Shown: positions 1-5,624, counted from the first letter of the stretch. The stretch is DNA of 5,624 nucleotides from JBCCRV01 sp047619315 (GCA_047619315.1 JBLHKB010000473.1:1-5624), one strand, 5' to 3'. Made by a program: numbers and translations. Notes: generated from the sequence alone by a model not told the origin.

Positions 1-1
1 A

Positions 2-361
2 GGCGCAAACTGCAATATTTGCTCCCATTGCCTGATCGAGGGCGAGGCCGTTATTGGCGACCGGGTCACGATCAAAAGCGGCGTCCAAATTTGGAACGGC
101 CTACGCATCGCCGACGATGTCTTCATCGGACCCAATGTGACGTTCACCAACGATCGTCATCCGCGCTCAGGAAACACGGACTTCGTTTGCGAGGCGACGG
201 TCATTGAAAAAGGGGCATCAATCGGTGCCGGTGCCGTCGTGTTGCCTGGGGTTCGCGTCGGCGCGGGAGCAATGGTCGGCGCAGGAGCGGTCGTCACCGG
301 CGATGTGCCGGCGGGAGCGACCGTCATCGGAAACCCAGCACGTATTCGTGCCAAAGGATGA
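2..361 (+). CDS. Sugar N-acyltransferase, left-handed beta-helix (hexapeptide) family, 5' partial
   Basis: The reading frame is open from the window edge and ends in TGA at 359-361, leaving 119 visible residues. Much of it is hexapeptide-repeat sequence of the LbetaH fold, seen in runs such as GASIGAGAVVLPGVRVGAGA (71-90) and GAGAVVTGDVPAGA (93-106), followed by the typical ending IGNPARIRAKG. The stretch IGDRVTIKSGVQIWNGLRI, followed by DDVFIGPNVTFTND, matches what I remember of the acyltransferases beside or fused to WxcM-type ketoisomerases (FdtC, QdtC). Those enzymes use acyl-CoA to N-acylate the 3-amino group of a dTDP-3-amino-3,6-dideoxyhexose in the cytoplasm. The missing N-terminus is probably short, a few dozen residues, judging from the usual length of small family members. 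The gene overlaps the ketoisomerase gene by ATGA. The acyl group (acetyl or another) cannot be read from the sequence. Confidence 0.88.
   Translation, partial: GANCNICSHCLIEGEAVIGDRVTIKSGVQIWNGLRIADDVFIGPNVTFTNDRHPRSGNTDFVCEATVIEKGASIGAGAVVLPGVRVGAGAMVGAGAVVTGDVPAGATVIGNPARIRAKG
354..358 (+). promoter_or_regulatory. Shine-Dalgarno-like AAGGA inside the end of the acyltransferase gene
   Basis: AAGGA lies 5 nt before the ATG at 364-366, but it directly abuts and overlaps the upstream ATG at 358-360, where it could not work. It therefore favours 364 as the true start of the ketoisomerase. The stop of the preceding gene (359-361) lies between this site and that start, a layout suited to translational coupling. 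Confidence 0.5.
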
Positions 362-834
362 GCATGGATTCTTCACCACCTGACACGATTCCAACGAGCC
401 CGGACGACCAAGGCAGCATCGAGCATTGTCGTCTAGTGGAGCTTCCACGGATTCATGATCCGCGCGGAAACCTGACCTTCGTCGAAGGCGGCAATCACAT
501 TCCTTTCGACATAAAGCGTGTGTATTACCTCTACGATGTTCCGGGCGGCGCGGAGCGAGGCGGTCACGCCCATCGCGGACTTCGGCAGCTCATCATCTCG
601 ATGTCCGGGAGCTTCGATATCGTGCTTGATGATGGAAAAGGCACCAAGCGGTTCCACCTCAACCGCTCCTACTTTGGGCTCTATGTCTGTCCCATGATCT
701 GGCGAACGATCGACAACTTCTCATCGGGTTCCGTCTGCATGGTGCTCGCTTCTAACACGTACGACGAAGCGGACTACTACCGCGACTATGATGAGTTCAT
801 CCACGACAACGAGAAACGCGACAGTCAGAAATGA
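358..834 (+). CDS. dTDP-4-keto-6-deoxyhexose 3,4-ketoisomerase (FdtA/QdtA, WxcM-like cupin)
   Basis: The product has 158 residues from the ATG at 358. A start at 364 (156 residues) is better supported by the AAGGA at 354-358. It is a single-domain cupin of the WxcM-like C-terminal family, which isomerises dTDP-4-keto-6-deoxyglucose to a 3-keto sugar. Family landmarks, numbered from 358, are DPRGNL (34-39), IPFDIKRVYY (48-57), RGGHAH (67-72) with the His70/His72 pair equivalent to the catalytic histidines of FdtA, GLYVCPMIW (107-115), FSSGSVCMVLAS (121-132) and YDEADYYRDYDEF (135-147). Residues 1-20 are a Pro/Ser-rich extension outside the fold. The gene sits between the matching acyltransferase and aminotransferase, with ATGA overlaps on both sides, so the three are very likely one transcript. 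Arg36 and Arg116 mix residues I associate with FdtA and QdtA, so the C4 configuration of the product is left open. Confidence 0.9.
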   Translation: MSMDSSPPDTIPTSPDDQGSIEHCRLVELPRIHDPRGNLTFVEGGNHIPFDIKRVYYLYDVPGGAERGGHAHRGLRQLIISMSGSFDIVLDDGKGTKRFHLNRSYFGLYVCPMIWRTIDNFSSGSVCMVLASNTYDEADYYRDYDEFIHDNEKRDSQK

Positions 835-1919
835 GCCGAATCCCGTTTCTCGAACTCAAACCACAGGTCGCGGAGCTTCGTGAGGAACTCGACGAAGCCA
901 TGGCTCGCGTCGTCGATTCCGGCTGGTTCGTTCTCGGACCAGAAGTCGAGGCCTTTGAAGAAGAATTCGCCCGCTACTGTGGCGCAAAGCACTGCGTAAG
1001 TCTTGGCTCTGGCCTCGACGCCCTCGTGTTTTCACTTCGCGCGCTTGGCGTTGGGGACGGGGACGAGGTCATTGTTCCAGCACACACCTTCGTCGCGACT
1101 TGGCTCGCCGTAAGTCAGTGTGGAGCAACGCCCATTGGCGTCGACATTGACCCCGCTACGGCCAACCTCGACTTGGTGAAGGCTGCCGAGGCCATCACTT
1201 CCAAGACGAAGGCTTTGATTCCGGTCCACCTCTATGGTCAGCCCGCTGACATTCCTGGATTCCTGGAGCTCGGCGAGAAGCACAGTATTCCTGTCCTCTT
1301 CGACGCAGCGCAGGCGCACGGGGCTCTGCACAACGGTGAACGCATTGGCGGCGAAGGCGCCGCAAACGCGTGGAGCTTCTACCCCGGGAAGAACCTAGGA
1401 GCCTTTGGGGATGGCGGGGCTGTCACGACGAATGACGCACAGCTCGCCGACAAACTGCGCATGCTCCGCAACTACGGTTCGAAAGAGAAATACGTCCACG
1501 ACATCCAAGGTGGCAATTCTCGACTCGACCCTCTCCAGGCCGCCGTGCTTCGCGTAAAGCTCGCTCACCTTGATTCATGGAACGAGCGTCGTCGCACGTT
1601 GGCTGCCGCATACCACAGCGCACTCAGCTCCATCGAAGGCATCAAACGACTCACCCAGGACCCGCGTTTCGAAAGCTCCTGGCACCTCTACGTCATCCAC
1701 TGTTCGGACCGCGCAGCCGCTATTAGGCGGCTCGAAGACCGGGACATTGGACACCTGATTCACTACCCCATTCCGTGCCATCGGCAGGGCGCCTATGCGG
1801 GCTCAAACCATCTTCGATTCGAACACGCTGAACGCGCCGCGGAGCAAGTTCTCAGCCTACCAATGAGCCCTCACCACGACCACGATGTTGCGACGAAGGT
1901 GGCTGACGCTCTGCGCTGA
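831..1919 (+). CDS. PLP-dependent sugar aminotransferase, DegT/DnrJ/EryC1 (FdtB/QdtB-like)
   Basis: The 362-residue product is full length for the family. It is expected to transfer an amino group, usually from glutamate, to C3 of the dTDP-3-keto-6-deoxyhexose made by the preceding enzyme, in the cytoplasm. Fold-type I features are visible: an N-terminal substrate-binding stretch with SGWFVLGPEVEAFE (30-43), LGSGLDAL (58-65) for phosphate binding, GDEVIVPAHTFVAT (77-90), PVHLYGQPAD (131-140), Asp158 with Gln161 and His163 in DAAQAH for the pyridine ring, and the Schiff-base Lys187 in SFYPGKNLGAFGDGGAV. Further on are the LRNYGS (213-218) and SRLDPLQAAVL (231-241) motifs and the C-terminal HYPIPCHRQGAY (293-304). 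The ATG at 831 overlaps the previous stop by 4 nt. I see no strong Shine-Dalgarno sequence, so coupled translation is likely. The 3' end carries a 13-bp tandem duplication that leaves the protein unchanged. Confidence 0.93.
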   Translation: MSRIPFLELKPQVAELREELDEAMARVVDSGWFVLGPEVEAFEEEFARYCGAKHCVSLGSGLDALVFSLRALGVGDGDEVIVPAHTFVATWLAVSQCGATPIGVDIDPATANLDLVKAAEAITSKTKALIPVHLYGQPADIPGFLELGEKHSIPVLFDAAQAHGALHNGERIGGEGAANAWSFYPGKNLGAFGDGGAVTTNDAQLADKLRMLRNYGSKEKYVHDIQGGNSRLDPLQAAVLRVKLAHLDSWNERRRTLAAAYHSALSSIEGIKRLTQDPRFESSWHLYVIHCSDRAAAIRRLEDRDIGHLIHYPIPCHRQGAYAGSNHLRFEHAERAAEQVLSLPMSPHHDHDVATKVADALR

Positions 1920-1934
1920 CGCTCTGCGCTGACG
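1902..1934 (+). repeat. 13-bp tandem direct repeat (about 2.5 copies) across the aminotransferase stop codon
   Basis: The unit GCTGACGCTCTGC occupies 1902-1914 and is repeated exactly at 1915-1927. A partial third copy, GCTGACG, covers 1928-1934. The stop TGA at 1917-1919 lies in the second copy. Removing one unit would still give the same C-terminal residues (ADALR) and a TGA, so the duplication is silent for the protein and only lengthens the convergent spacer. Replication slippage is the simplest explanation. Confidence 0.9.
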
Positions 1935-1952
1935 AGGCTGGGCGGCCGCGGG

Positions 1953-2684
1953 CTACTTACGAATCCGCAGGCCCAAGTAGACCAGCGGTCGAAGAATTAC
2001 CCACCAATCCAAAACGGGCCGTATGTGGGAGTATTTCACAGCCTTCTTGGCTGGATCTCGCGGCGGATAGGTTTTCGTCACCCCAACCTCTGTCGCGCGA
2101 AGCCCCGGCTCTTTAAGGATCTTGTAGTGGGCGTAAGTCTCGAGTTCGTAACGGTCGAGCCACCCCTGCCAAATATCGATGCCTTCGGGCCCACTGAAAA
2201 TGCTCAAGCGGAAGCTGCGAAAACCATTCAGCGCGTCGGTTCCGTTGAAGCCTGTGAGCACACGGAACATCTGCGCGTGTACTTTGACCATCACATAGCG
2301 AAACGTCGGGAGATTGTCGTGGCCTCCACCATCCTGAAAACGTGACCCTTGGACATAGTCCGCGCGGCCATCGACGATGGGAGCGATCACATCAGGTATC
2401 TGGACGGGGTCGTCCTTATCATTGCCCGCCAGAATGGCGCCGACCTCGTAGCCGCGGTCGATTCCATAGCGAAGCCCTGTCTTGATGGCCGCGCCGACCC
2501 CGCGGTTGTCGTCATGATGGACTACGGCAAAGCCCGAGGCATCTAGAAGCTCTCGCGTGCCGTCCGTGGAGCCGTCATTGACGAAGACCACGTCATAGTC
2601 ACGCTCCGCCGGGAACTTGGCGAGCAACGCCCTCGTCGAAGAGACCGTGTTAAAACAAACAACAATGGCGATGCTTTTCGTCAT
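1953..2684 (-). CDS. GT2 glycosyltransferase, polyprenyl-phosphate sugar synthase-like
   Basis: The 243-residue product begins with ATG at 2684-2682, preceded by GGGAGG with 8 nt spacing, and ends in TAG. It has a GT-A fold of the DPM1/DPG-synthase type: a beta strand IAIVVCFN (5-12), VVFVNDGSTDGT (32-43), the glycine-rich RGVGAAIKTGL (61-71), AGNDKDDPVQIP (86-97), YVQGSRF (about 109-115) and a TDALNGFRSF region. Relatives transfer a sugar from a nucleotide donor to dolichyl or undecaprenyl phosphate at the inner membrane face. There is no long C-terminal transmembrane segment. The end is short, hydrophobic and basic (LDWWVILRPLVYLGLRIRK), perhaps a peripheral membrane contact. The usual DxD after the third strand reads AGN-DKDD, discussed in the findings. 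It is divergent from the large GT-C gene, a likely user of its lipid-linked product. The sugar and lipid substrates are inferred only. Confidence 0.85.
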   Translation of the reverse strand: MTKSIAIVVCFNTVSSTRALLAKFPAERDYDVVFVNDGSTDGTRELLDASGFAVVHHDDNRGVGAAIKTGLRYGIDRGYEVGAILAGNDKDDPVQIPDVIAPIVDGRADYVQGSRFQDGGGHDNLPTFRYVMVKVHAQMFRVLTGFNGTDALNGFRSFRLSIFSGPEGIDIWQGWLDRYELETYAHYKILKEPGLRATEVGVTKTYPPRDPAKKAVKYSHIRPVLDWWVILRPLVYLGLRIRK

Positions 2685-2734
2685 CGGACACGCCTCCCTA
2701 CCATGGCGGAGCGCTTTGGGCTAACACGCGTCTT
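2685..2734. promoter_or_regulatory. 50-bp divergent intergenic spacer between the GT2 and GT-C genes
   Basis: Both flanking genes are read outward from this spacer, so promoters for both directions should lie here or overlap the gene starts. I find no convincing -35/-10 pair on either strand. A weak TAACAC at 2722-2727 would place a plus-strand transcript start at or near the GTG at 2735, which also lacks a clear Shine-Dalgarno sequence. A leaderless message is therefore possible but unproven. Confidence 0.35.
2693..2698 (-). promoter_or_regulatory. Ribosome binding site of the GT2 gene
   Basis: On the minus strand GGGAGG precedes the ATG at 2684 with 8 nt between them, a strong and well-spaced Shine-Dalgarno sequence that fixes the start of the GT2 gene. 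Confidence 0.75.
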
Positions 2735-5467
2735 GTGGGCGCCGCGCCAGGAAAACAAAGTCGATTCGGCGACTTGCTTGTGCTTGCGGCCTTCACTTTG
2801 GGACTGCTTCTCTATGTTCTGGGCCAGTTTGAGGACTACACGTGGATCGTTCGGGATGGGCGATTTTACGTAAACAGCAATATCACCCTGCTTGAGAACC
2901 TGTCCTACGAGGACATTTTCGCTCGCTCTTGGTACGAGGAACGGCTCGGCTGGAACTACAACCTCCCCGCAGGGTTCTCCAACGTAGCGCTCGGGTCACG
3001 GGGCGAACTCTACCACTTCCGGCCCTGGATCCTTCCGCTCCTCTCGTCCCCGCTCTTCTTCGCCTTTGGACTGTATGGAGTTCTCGCCTTCAATCTGATG
3101 GCGTACGTCGCGATCATGGGGCTCGGTTACCTTTATGCCGCTCGCTTCGCTGGGCGTAACGCGGCCGCTGTGGCGACGGGCCTCTGGGTATTGGGCACGG
3201 GAATGGTCGAAACCGTCTACGACTACAGCGTCGATGCGCTGCTCGTCGCGTTTTTCCTGGCCGCTTTGGAGCTTCTCCGCCGCAAGCGTGGCGCCCTCGC
3301 CGGAGTCTGCATCGCGGCAACGCTCATCATCAAGCCGACCGCGCTTCTCTACGCACCGGCGGCGGCGGCGCTCTTGTTCGAGCTCCCAAAGAAAGAGCGA
3401 AAAGCGGTTCTCCTGCGTGCCATTGGTGGCGGCGCCATCGCGCTTATCATCGCCGGCGCCATCAACACCTATATGTACGGCGCACCTTGGGTGTTTGGAT
3501 ACAACCGAGTCGTTGAGGTGGCCGGCGGCGAAATTCAACTCGCCTCCACAGGCGCTCGTTTCAACACCCCCCTCAGGGATGGACTGGTCCGCACTTTCGG
3601 AGGCGGCTATGGACTTCTCTCGTTTTACGGGGTCTTCGGTGCATTCGTTTTTGGCGTTTGGCCCATGCTCCGCCGTCACTTTCGCTTCTCTCTCGTCGCT
3701 CTCGCGAGCGCCGCCGGCGTGTTGGTGGTGTTCTCCCTCTACGATTGGGAGTCGGATCGCTTTCAATACGCTTCCTTCGCCCTGCTCCTGCCCTTCCTCG
3801 CGTGGGGGTTGCGCGTTGTCGCCAACTTCATCGTTGGTGCGGCTCGCCGCTTGATGCGACGGCGCGTCGAGAGCGTCGCAGCCTTGGCCGCCGTGGCTGC
3901 ATTCTCCATGTCGCTGGCGCACGCCGGACGTGACGGACGCGCCCACCCGTGGCGGGAACAGACTCCTATCCATGAGCTGCGCCAGCTCGTCATCCCTGCC
4001 CACGAGAGCGAGGCGATAAGCCTCGTCGCCGAGTCCGGCTCCTTTGTTCTTGAAATGGAGCCTGCGGCAACCCGCCAATCCACGATGACTCTGGGGCGGA
4101 GTGGCACTTGGCTGCCTAGAGGAAACCTCATCGTCGTGGGCGTATCCGCCCTTGCCTCTCACTTGAAGCTGCTTCTTCTTCTTCATGCGCTTCTGGCCGG
4201 CCTTGGGTTCGCGTTCTTGGCAAGCGCGACTCGTGGGTTCGCCCCACCGGCGGCCCGACTCGCATTGCTTGCGGTGGCGCTCACTCTTCATCCCATTCGG
4301 GAAATGGTGGCGTACGGCGGCGACAGCCTCTTCGCCTTTGTCGCCCTCGCGGCGGGCATTTGCGCTCTCCGTACCCGGCGAATGTCTCTGGCGTTCGCCC
4401 TCGGCACCCTCGCTGCGTTCTTCCTCGCCGCCCCCATTGTCGCCATCGCATTCGCCGTGCCCTTGGCGCTGACGCTGCGTGACCATCCCACCGCGTCGCG
4501 CAGGAAAATCAGATTGGCGGGTCTATGCCTTGGCGCCTGGGCGGCCTACGGACTCGTCGTCTACGGACGGCCCTTCGAGGGGCCAGAGTCATTCGTGCTG
4601 ATCGGCGGCGAACGGTTTTCCGTTGTTCCCGATGTGGATGCACTCTCTTCGTTGTTGCGCCAGGCACATCCCGCACGCGCGGCATTTGCCTTCGCTCTCG
4701 TCGGCGCTTTAGGCAGCTTCCTACTCTGCTTCAGTTCTCACCGCCTGGTTGGCATCTGCGCAACGATTCTGGCAGTGGGCTTCCTCTTCCCCAGCGGACA
4801 TCCTCATGGTGGCCTTGAGAGCTCATTCGTTGCTGTTTTGGCGCCCTTCGCTCTGTACGCCGTGTACCGCGTTCTGCCAGCCCTCGCCGAGCTATGGACT
4901 CCAGCGAAGAGAGGCCGTCGCCTGTTCGCAGCCACGTCCATCGCGATGCTACTGTGGGGCGCGGGCTGGCGTGTCGCGGAAGCCAACGGGCCGCTTGAAA
5001 TCGCGACGGGCGCAGGAGTTCGAGACTCCGCAGTGCATCTAGGCGAGATCCCGTGCGACTTCCTTGCTTGGGAGAACATGAGCTGGGAGTGCGCAAATCA
5101 TGACGGCGGCACGGACGGCCGGACGGGCCTCCAGCTCCCAGATGGGGCTCGCGTCGGTGGCGAGAGACAGAGCCTCTTTGTCATTCCCACGGGGCGGCGC
5201 GGTCGTCGCGCCCGTCGAGTAGAGTTCAACCCAGTCGAGGGAAACACTGCGTCGCTTCGTTGGGTGATCCCAGACGGCTACCGCGGCGGGGCGGTGGTGA
5301 CGATTTTCTGGGGCGACACGATGCTGCGCCAGGACACTCTTCAGCCTGGCGAAGATGAACGAACAGAGGATTTCGCCCTCACCGGAGAAGGCCCGCTTCG
5401 TATTCGCGTCGAAGCAGCGACGCCCGGCGAGTGGAGCGCTGTCGGATTCAGCGGTCAGCTCGACTGA
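2735..5467 (+). CDS. Large polytopic membrane protein: GT-C glycosyltransferase with a second GT-C-like module and an extracytoplasmic C-terminal domain
   Basis: The 910-residue product starts at GTG 2735. No in-frame start lies just upstream, and the next candidate (TTG at codon 14) falls inside the first membrane helix. I count roughly 20 hydrophobic segments. TM1 (about 12-30) leads into a loop (31-97) with RDGRFYV (40-46) and YHFRPW (93-98). This resembles the first periplasmic loop of GT-C enzymes, where an acidic residue (here Asp41) is commonly catalytic, and such enzymes use lipid-phosphate sugars. Basic loops at 182-186, 218-223, 312-317 and 371-377 fit the cytoplasmic side. Residues about 380-750 repeat this pattern (RDGR again at 399-402, YGxP at both 248-251 and 610-613), suggesting internal duplication. 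Residues about 750-910 are soluble, beta-rich and probably periplasmic, with Cys774/Cys786 and an Arg-rich stretch (821-828). Divergent from the GT2 gene. Acceptor and sugar unknown; I recognise no named family. Confidence 0.85.
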   Translation: MGAAPGKQSRFGDLLVLAAFTLGLLLYVLGQFEDYTWIVRDGRFYVNSNITLLENLSYEDIFARSWYEERLGWNYNLPAGFSNVALGSRGELYHFRPWILPLLSSPLFFAFGLYGVLAFNLMAYVAIMGLGYLYAARFAGRNAAAVATGLWVLGTGMVETVYDYSVDALLVAFFLAALELLRRKRGALAGVCIAATLIIKPTALLYAPAAAALLFELPKKERKAVLLRAIGGGAIALIIAGAINTYMYGAPWVFGYNRVVEVAGGEIQLASTGARFNTPLRDGLVRTFGGGYGLLSFYGVFGAFVFGVWPMLRRHFRFSLVALASAAGVLVVFSLYDWESDRFQYASFALLLPFLAWGLRVVANFIVGAARRLMRRRVESVAALAAVAAFSMSLAHAGRDGRAHPWREQTPIHELRQLVIPAHESEAISLVAESGSFVLEMEPAATRQSTMTLGRSGTWLPRGNLIVVGVSALASHLKLLLLLHALLAGLGFAFLASATRGFAPPAARLALLAVALTLHPIREMVAYGGDSLFAFVALAAGICALRTRRMSLAFALGTLAAFFLAAPIVAIAFAVPLALTLRDHPTASRRKIRLAGLCLGAWAAYGLVVYGRPFEGPESFVLIGGERFSVVPDVDALSSLLRQAHPARAAFAFALVGALGSFLLCFSSHRLVGICATILAVGFLFPSGHPHGGLESSFVAVLAPFALYAVYRVLPALAELWTPAKRGRRLFAATSIAMLLWGAGWRVAEANGPLEIATGAGVRDSAVHLGEIPCDFLAWENMSWECANHDGGTDGRTGLQLPDGARVGGERQSLFVIPTGRRGRRARRVEFNPVEGNTASLRWVIPDGYRGGAVVTIFWGDTMLRQDTLQPGEDERTEDFALTGEGPLRIRVEAATPGEWSAVGFSGQLD

Positions 5468-5470
5468 CGG

Positions 5471-5624
5471 CTACCCAAGCATCTCATGGACCCGCTTCAC
5501 CGCGTCCGAGGCACAGCCCCCAAGCTGCTCAAGCGCATCCTCGACACTTCCGCCGCCGCCCACACGGCAAACCTCTCGGAGAAAATCGGCGCTTCGTGGG
5601 TTACGGAACCAATCTTCGTCAAAC
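5471..5624 (-). CDS. C-terminal fragment of an unidentified minus-strand protein
   Basis: On the minus strand an open frame enters from the right edge (first full codon at 5623-5621) and runs 50 codons to TAG at 5473-5471. The visible part begins FDEDWFRNPRSADFLREV, continues through a GGGGS stretch and ends in a likely amphipathic helix (DAVKRVHEMLG). Codon use matches the neighbouring genes, and it ends just 3 bp from the stop of the convergent GT-C gene, as expected for a real gene end in this compact region. The ending loosely recalls the C-terminal tails of some zinc metallopeptidases (M3-like), but no catalytic motif lies within the window. I do not assign a function. Confidence 0.6.
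   Translation of the reverse strand, partial: FDEDWFRNPRSADFLREVCRVGGGGSVEDALEQLGGCASDAVKRVHEMLG

Noticed and set aside
71..106. Ala/Gly/Val-rich repetitive DNA in the acyltransferase gene as a nucleotide repeat
   Set aside because: The repetition is explained by hexapeptide repeats of the left-handed beta-helix protein fold (these positions are residues in the visible fragment); the DNA copies are not exact.
1942..1949. The palindrome GCGGCCGC, also present at 3161-3168, as a possible regulatory site or terminator stem
   Set aside because: It is a perfect 8-bp palindrome with no loop and no following T-run, and is common by chance in GC-rich DNA; the second copy is inside a coding region.
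2025..2345. Plus-strand open frame opposite the GT2 gene
   Set aside because: The minus strand encodes clear GT2 motifs with a good ribosome binding site; this frame has neither.
2703..2705. An ATG in the divergent spacer as an alternative start for the GT-C gene
   Set aside because: It is out of frame with the GT-C gene (32 nt before the GTG) and lacks a Shine-Dalgarno sequence; using it would need a frameshift for which there is no evidence.
3135..3854. A 239-codon plus-strand open frame overlapping the GT-C gene in another frame
   Set aside because: Its translation is rich in Ser, Pro and Arg with no motifs, as expected from an out-of-frame reading of GC-rich coding DNA.
2996..4486. A 496-codon open frame on the minus strand inside the GT-C gene
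   Set aside because: It is a shadow of the plus-strand gene: its translation is highly charged and low in complexity, with no recognisable domain, while the plus frame encodes well-formed membrane helices and basic loops throughout.

Overview
The window is GC-rich, densely packed bacterial DNA from a surface-polysaccharide or glycoconjugate locus. It holds four complete protein genes and two partial genes cut by the window edges. I see no RNA genes, insertion sequences, CRISPR arrays or phage genes. The use of a dTDP-3-amino-3,6-dideoxyhexose pathway and polyprenyl-phosphate-type glycosyltransferases suggests a Gram-negative environmental bacterium. A deltaproteobacterial or myxococcal-type lineage is my guess from the protein style, with low confidence.

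Left part (positions 2-1919, + strand): three genes joined by two ATGA stop/start overlaps. They are a hexapeptide-repeat N-acyltransferase (5' end missing), a cupin-fold sugar 3,4-ketoisomerase of the FdtA/QdtA (WxcM-like) family, and a PLP-dependent DegT/DnrJ/EryC1 aminotransferase. In known pathways these enzymes turn dTDP-4-keto-6-deoxyglucose first into its 3-keto isomer, then into the 3-amino sugar, then into a 3-acylamido-3,6-dideoxyhexose (dTDP-Fuc3NAc or dTDP-Qui3NAc). The enzymes that make the precursor (RmlA and RmlB) are not in the window.

Middle (1953-2684, - strand): a compact GT2 glycosyltransferase resembling dolichol/undecaprenyl-phosphate sugar synthases. It converges on the aminotransferase with a 33-bp gap. 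A 13-bp tandem duplication sits across the aminotransferase stop codon at that junction.

Right part (2735-5467, + strand): a 910-residue polytopic membrane protein divergent from the GT2 gene across a 50-bp spacer. Its first ~390 residues look like a GT-C (lipid-phosphate-sugar-dependent) glycosyltransferase. Residues ~380-750 repeat the same order of membrane segments, basic cytoplasmic loops and short motifs at an offset of about 350-366 residues. A soluble, probably extracytoplasmic beta-rich domain follows. The GT2 and GT-C genes could form a donor-synthase/donor-user pair.

Right edge (5471-5624, - strand): the last 50 codons of a gene I cannot confidently identify, ending 3 bp from the stop of the GT-C gene. 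The main points for a second look are the tandem GT-C architecture, a mixed specificity signature in the ketoisomerase, and the absence of a canonical DxD in the GT2 enzyme.
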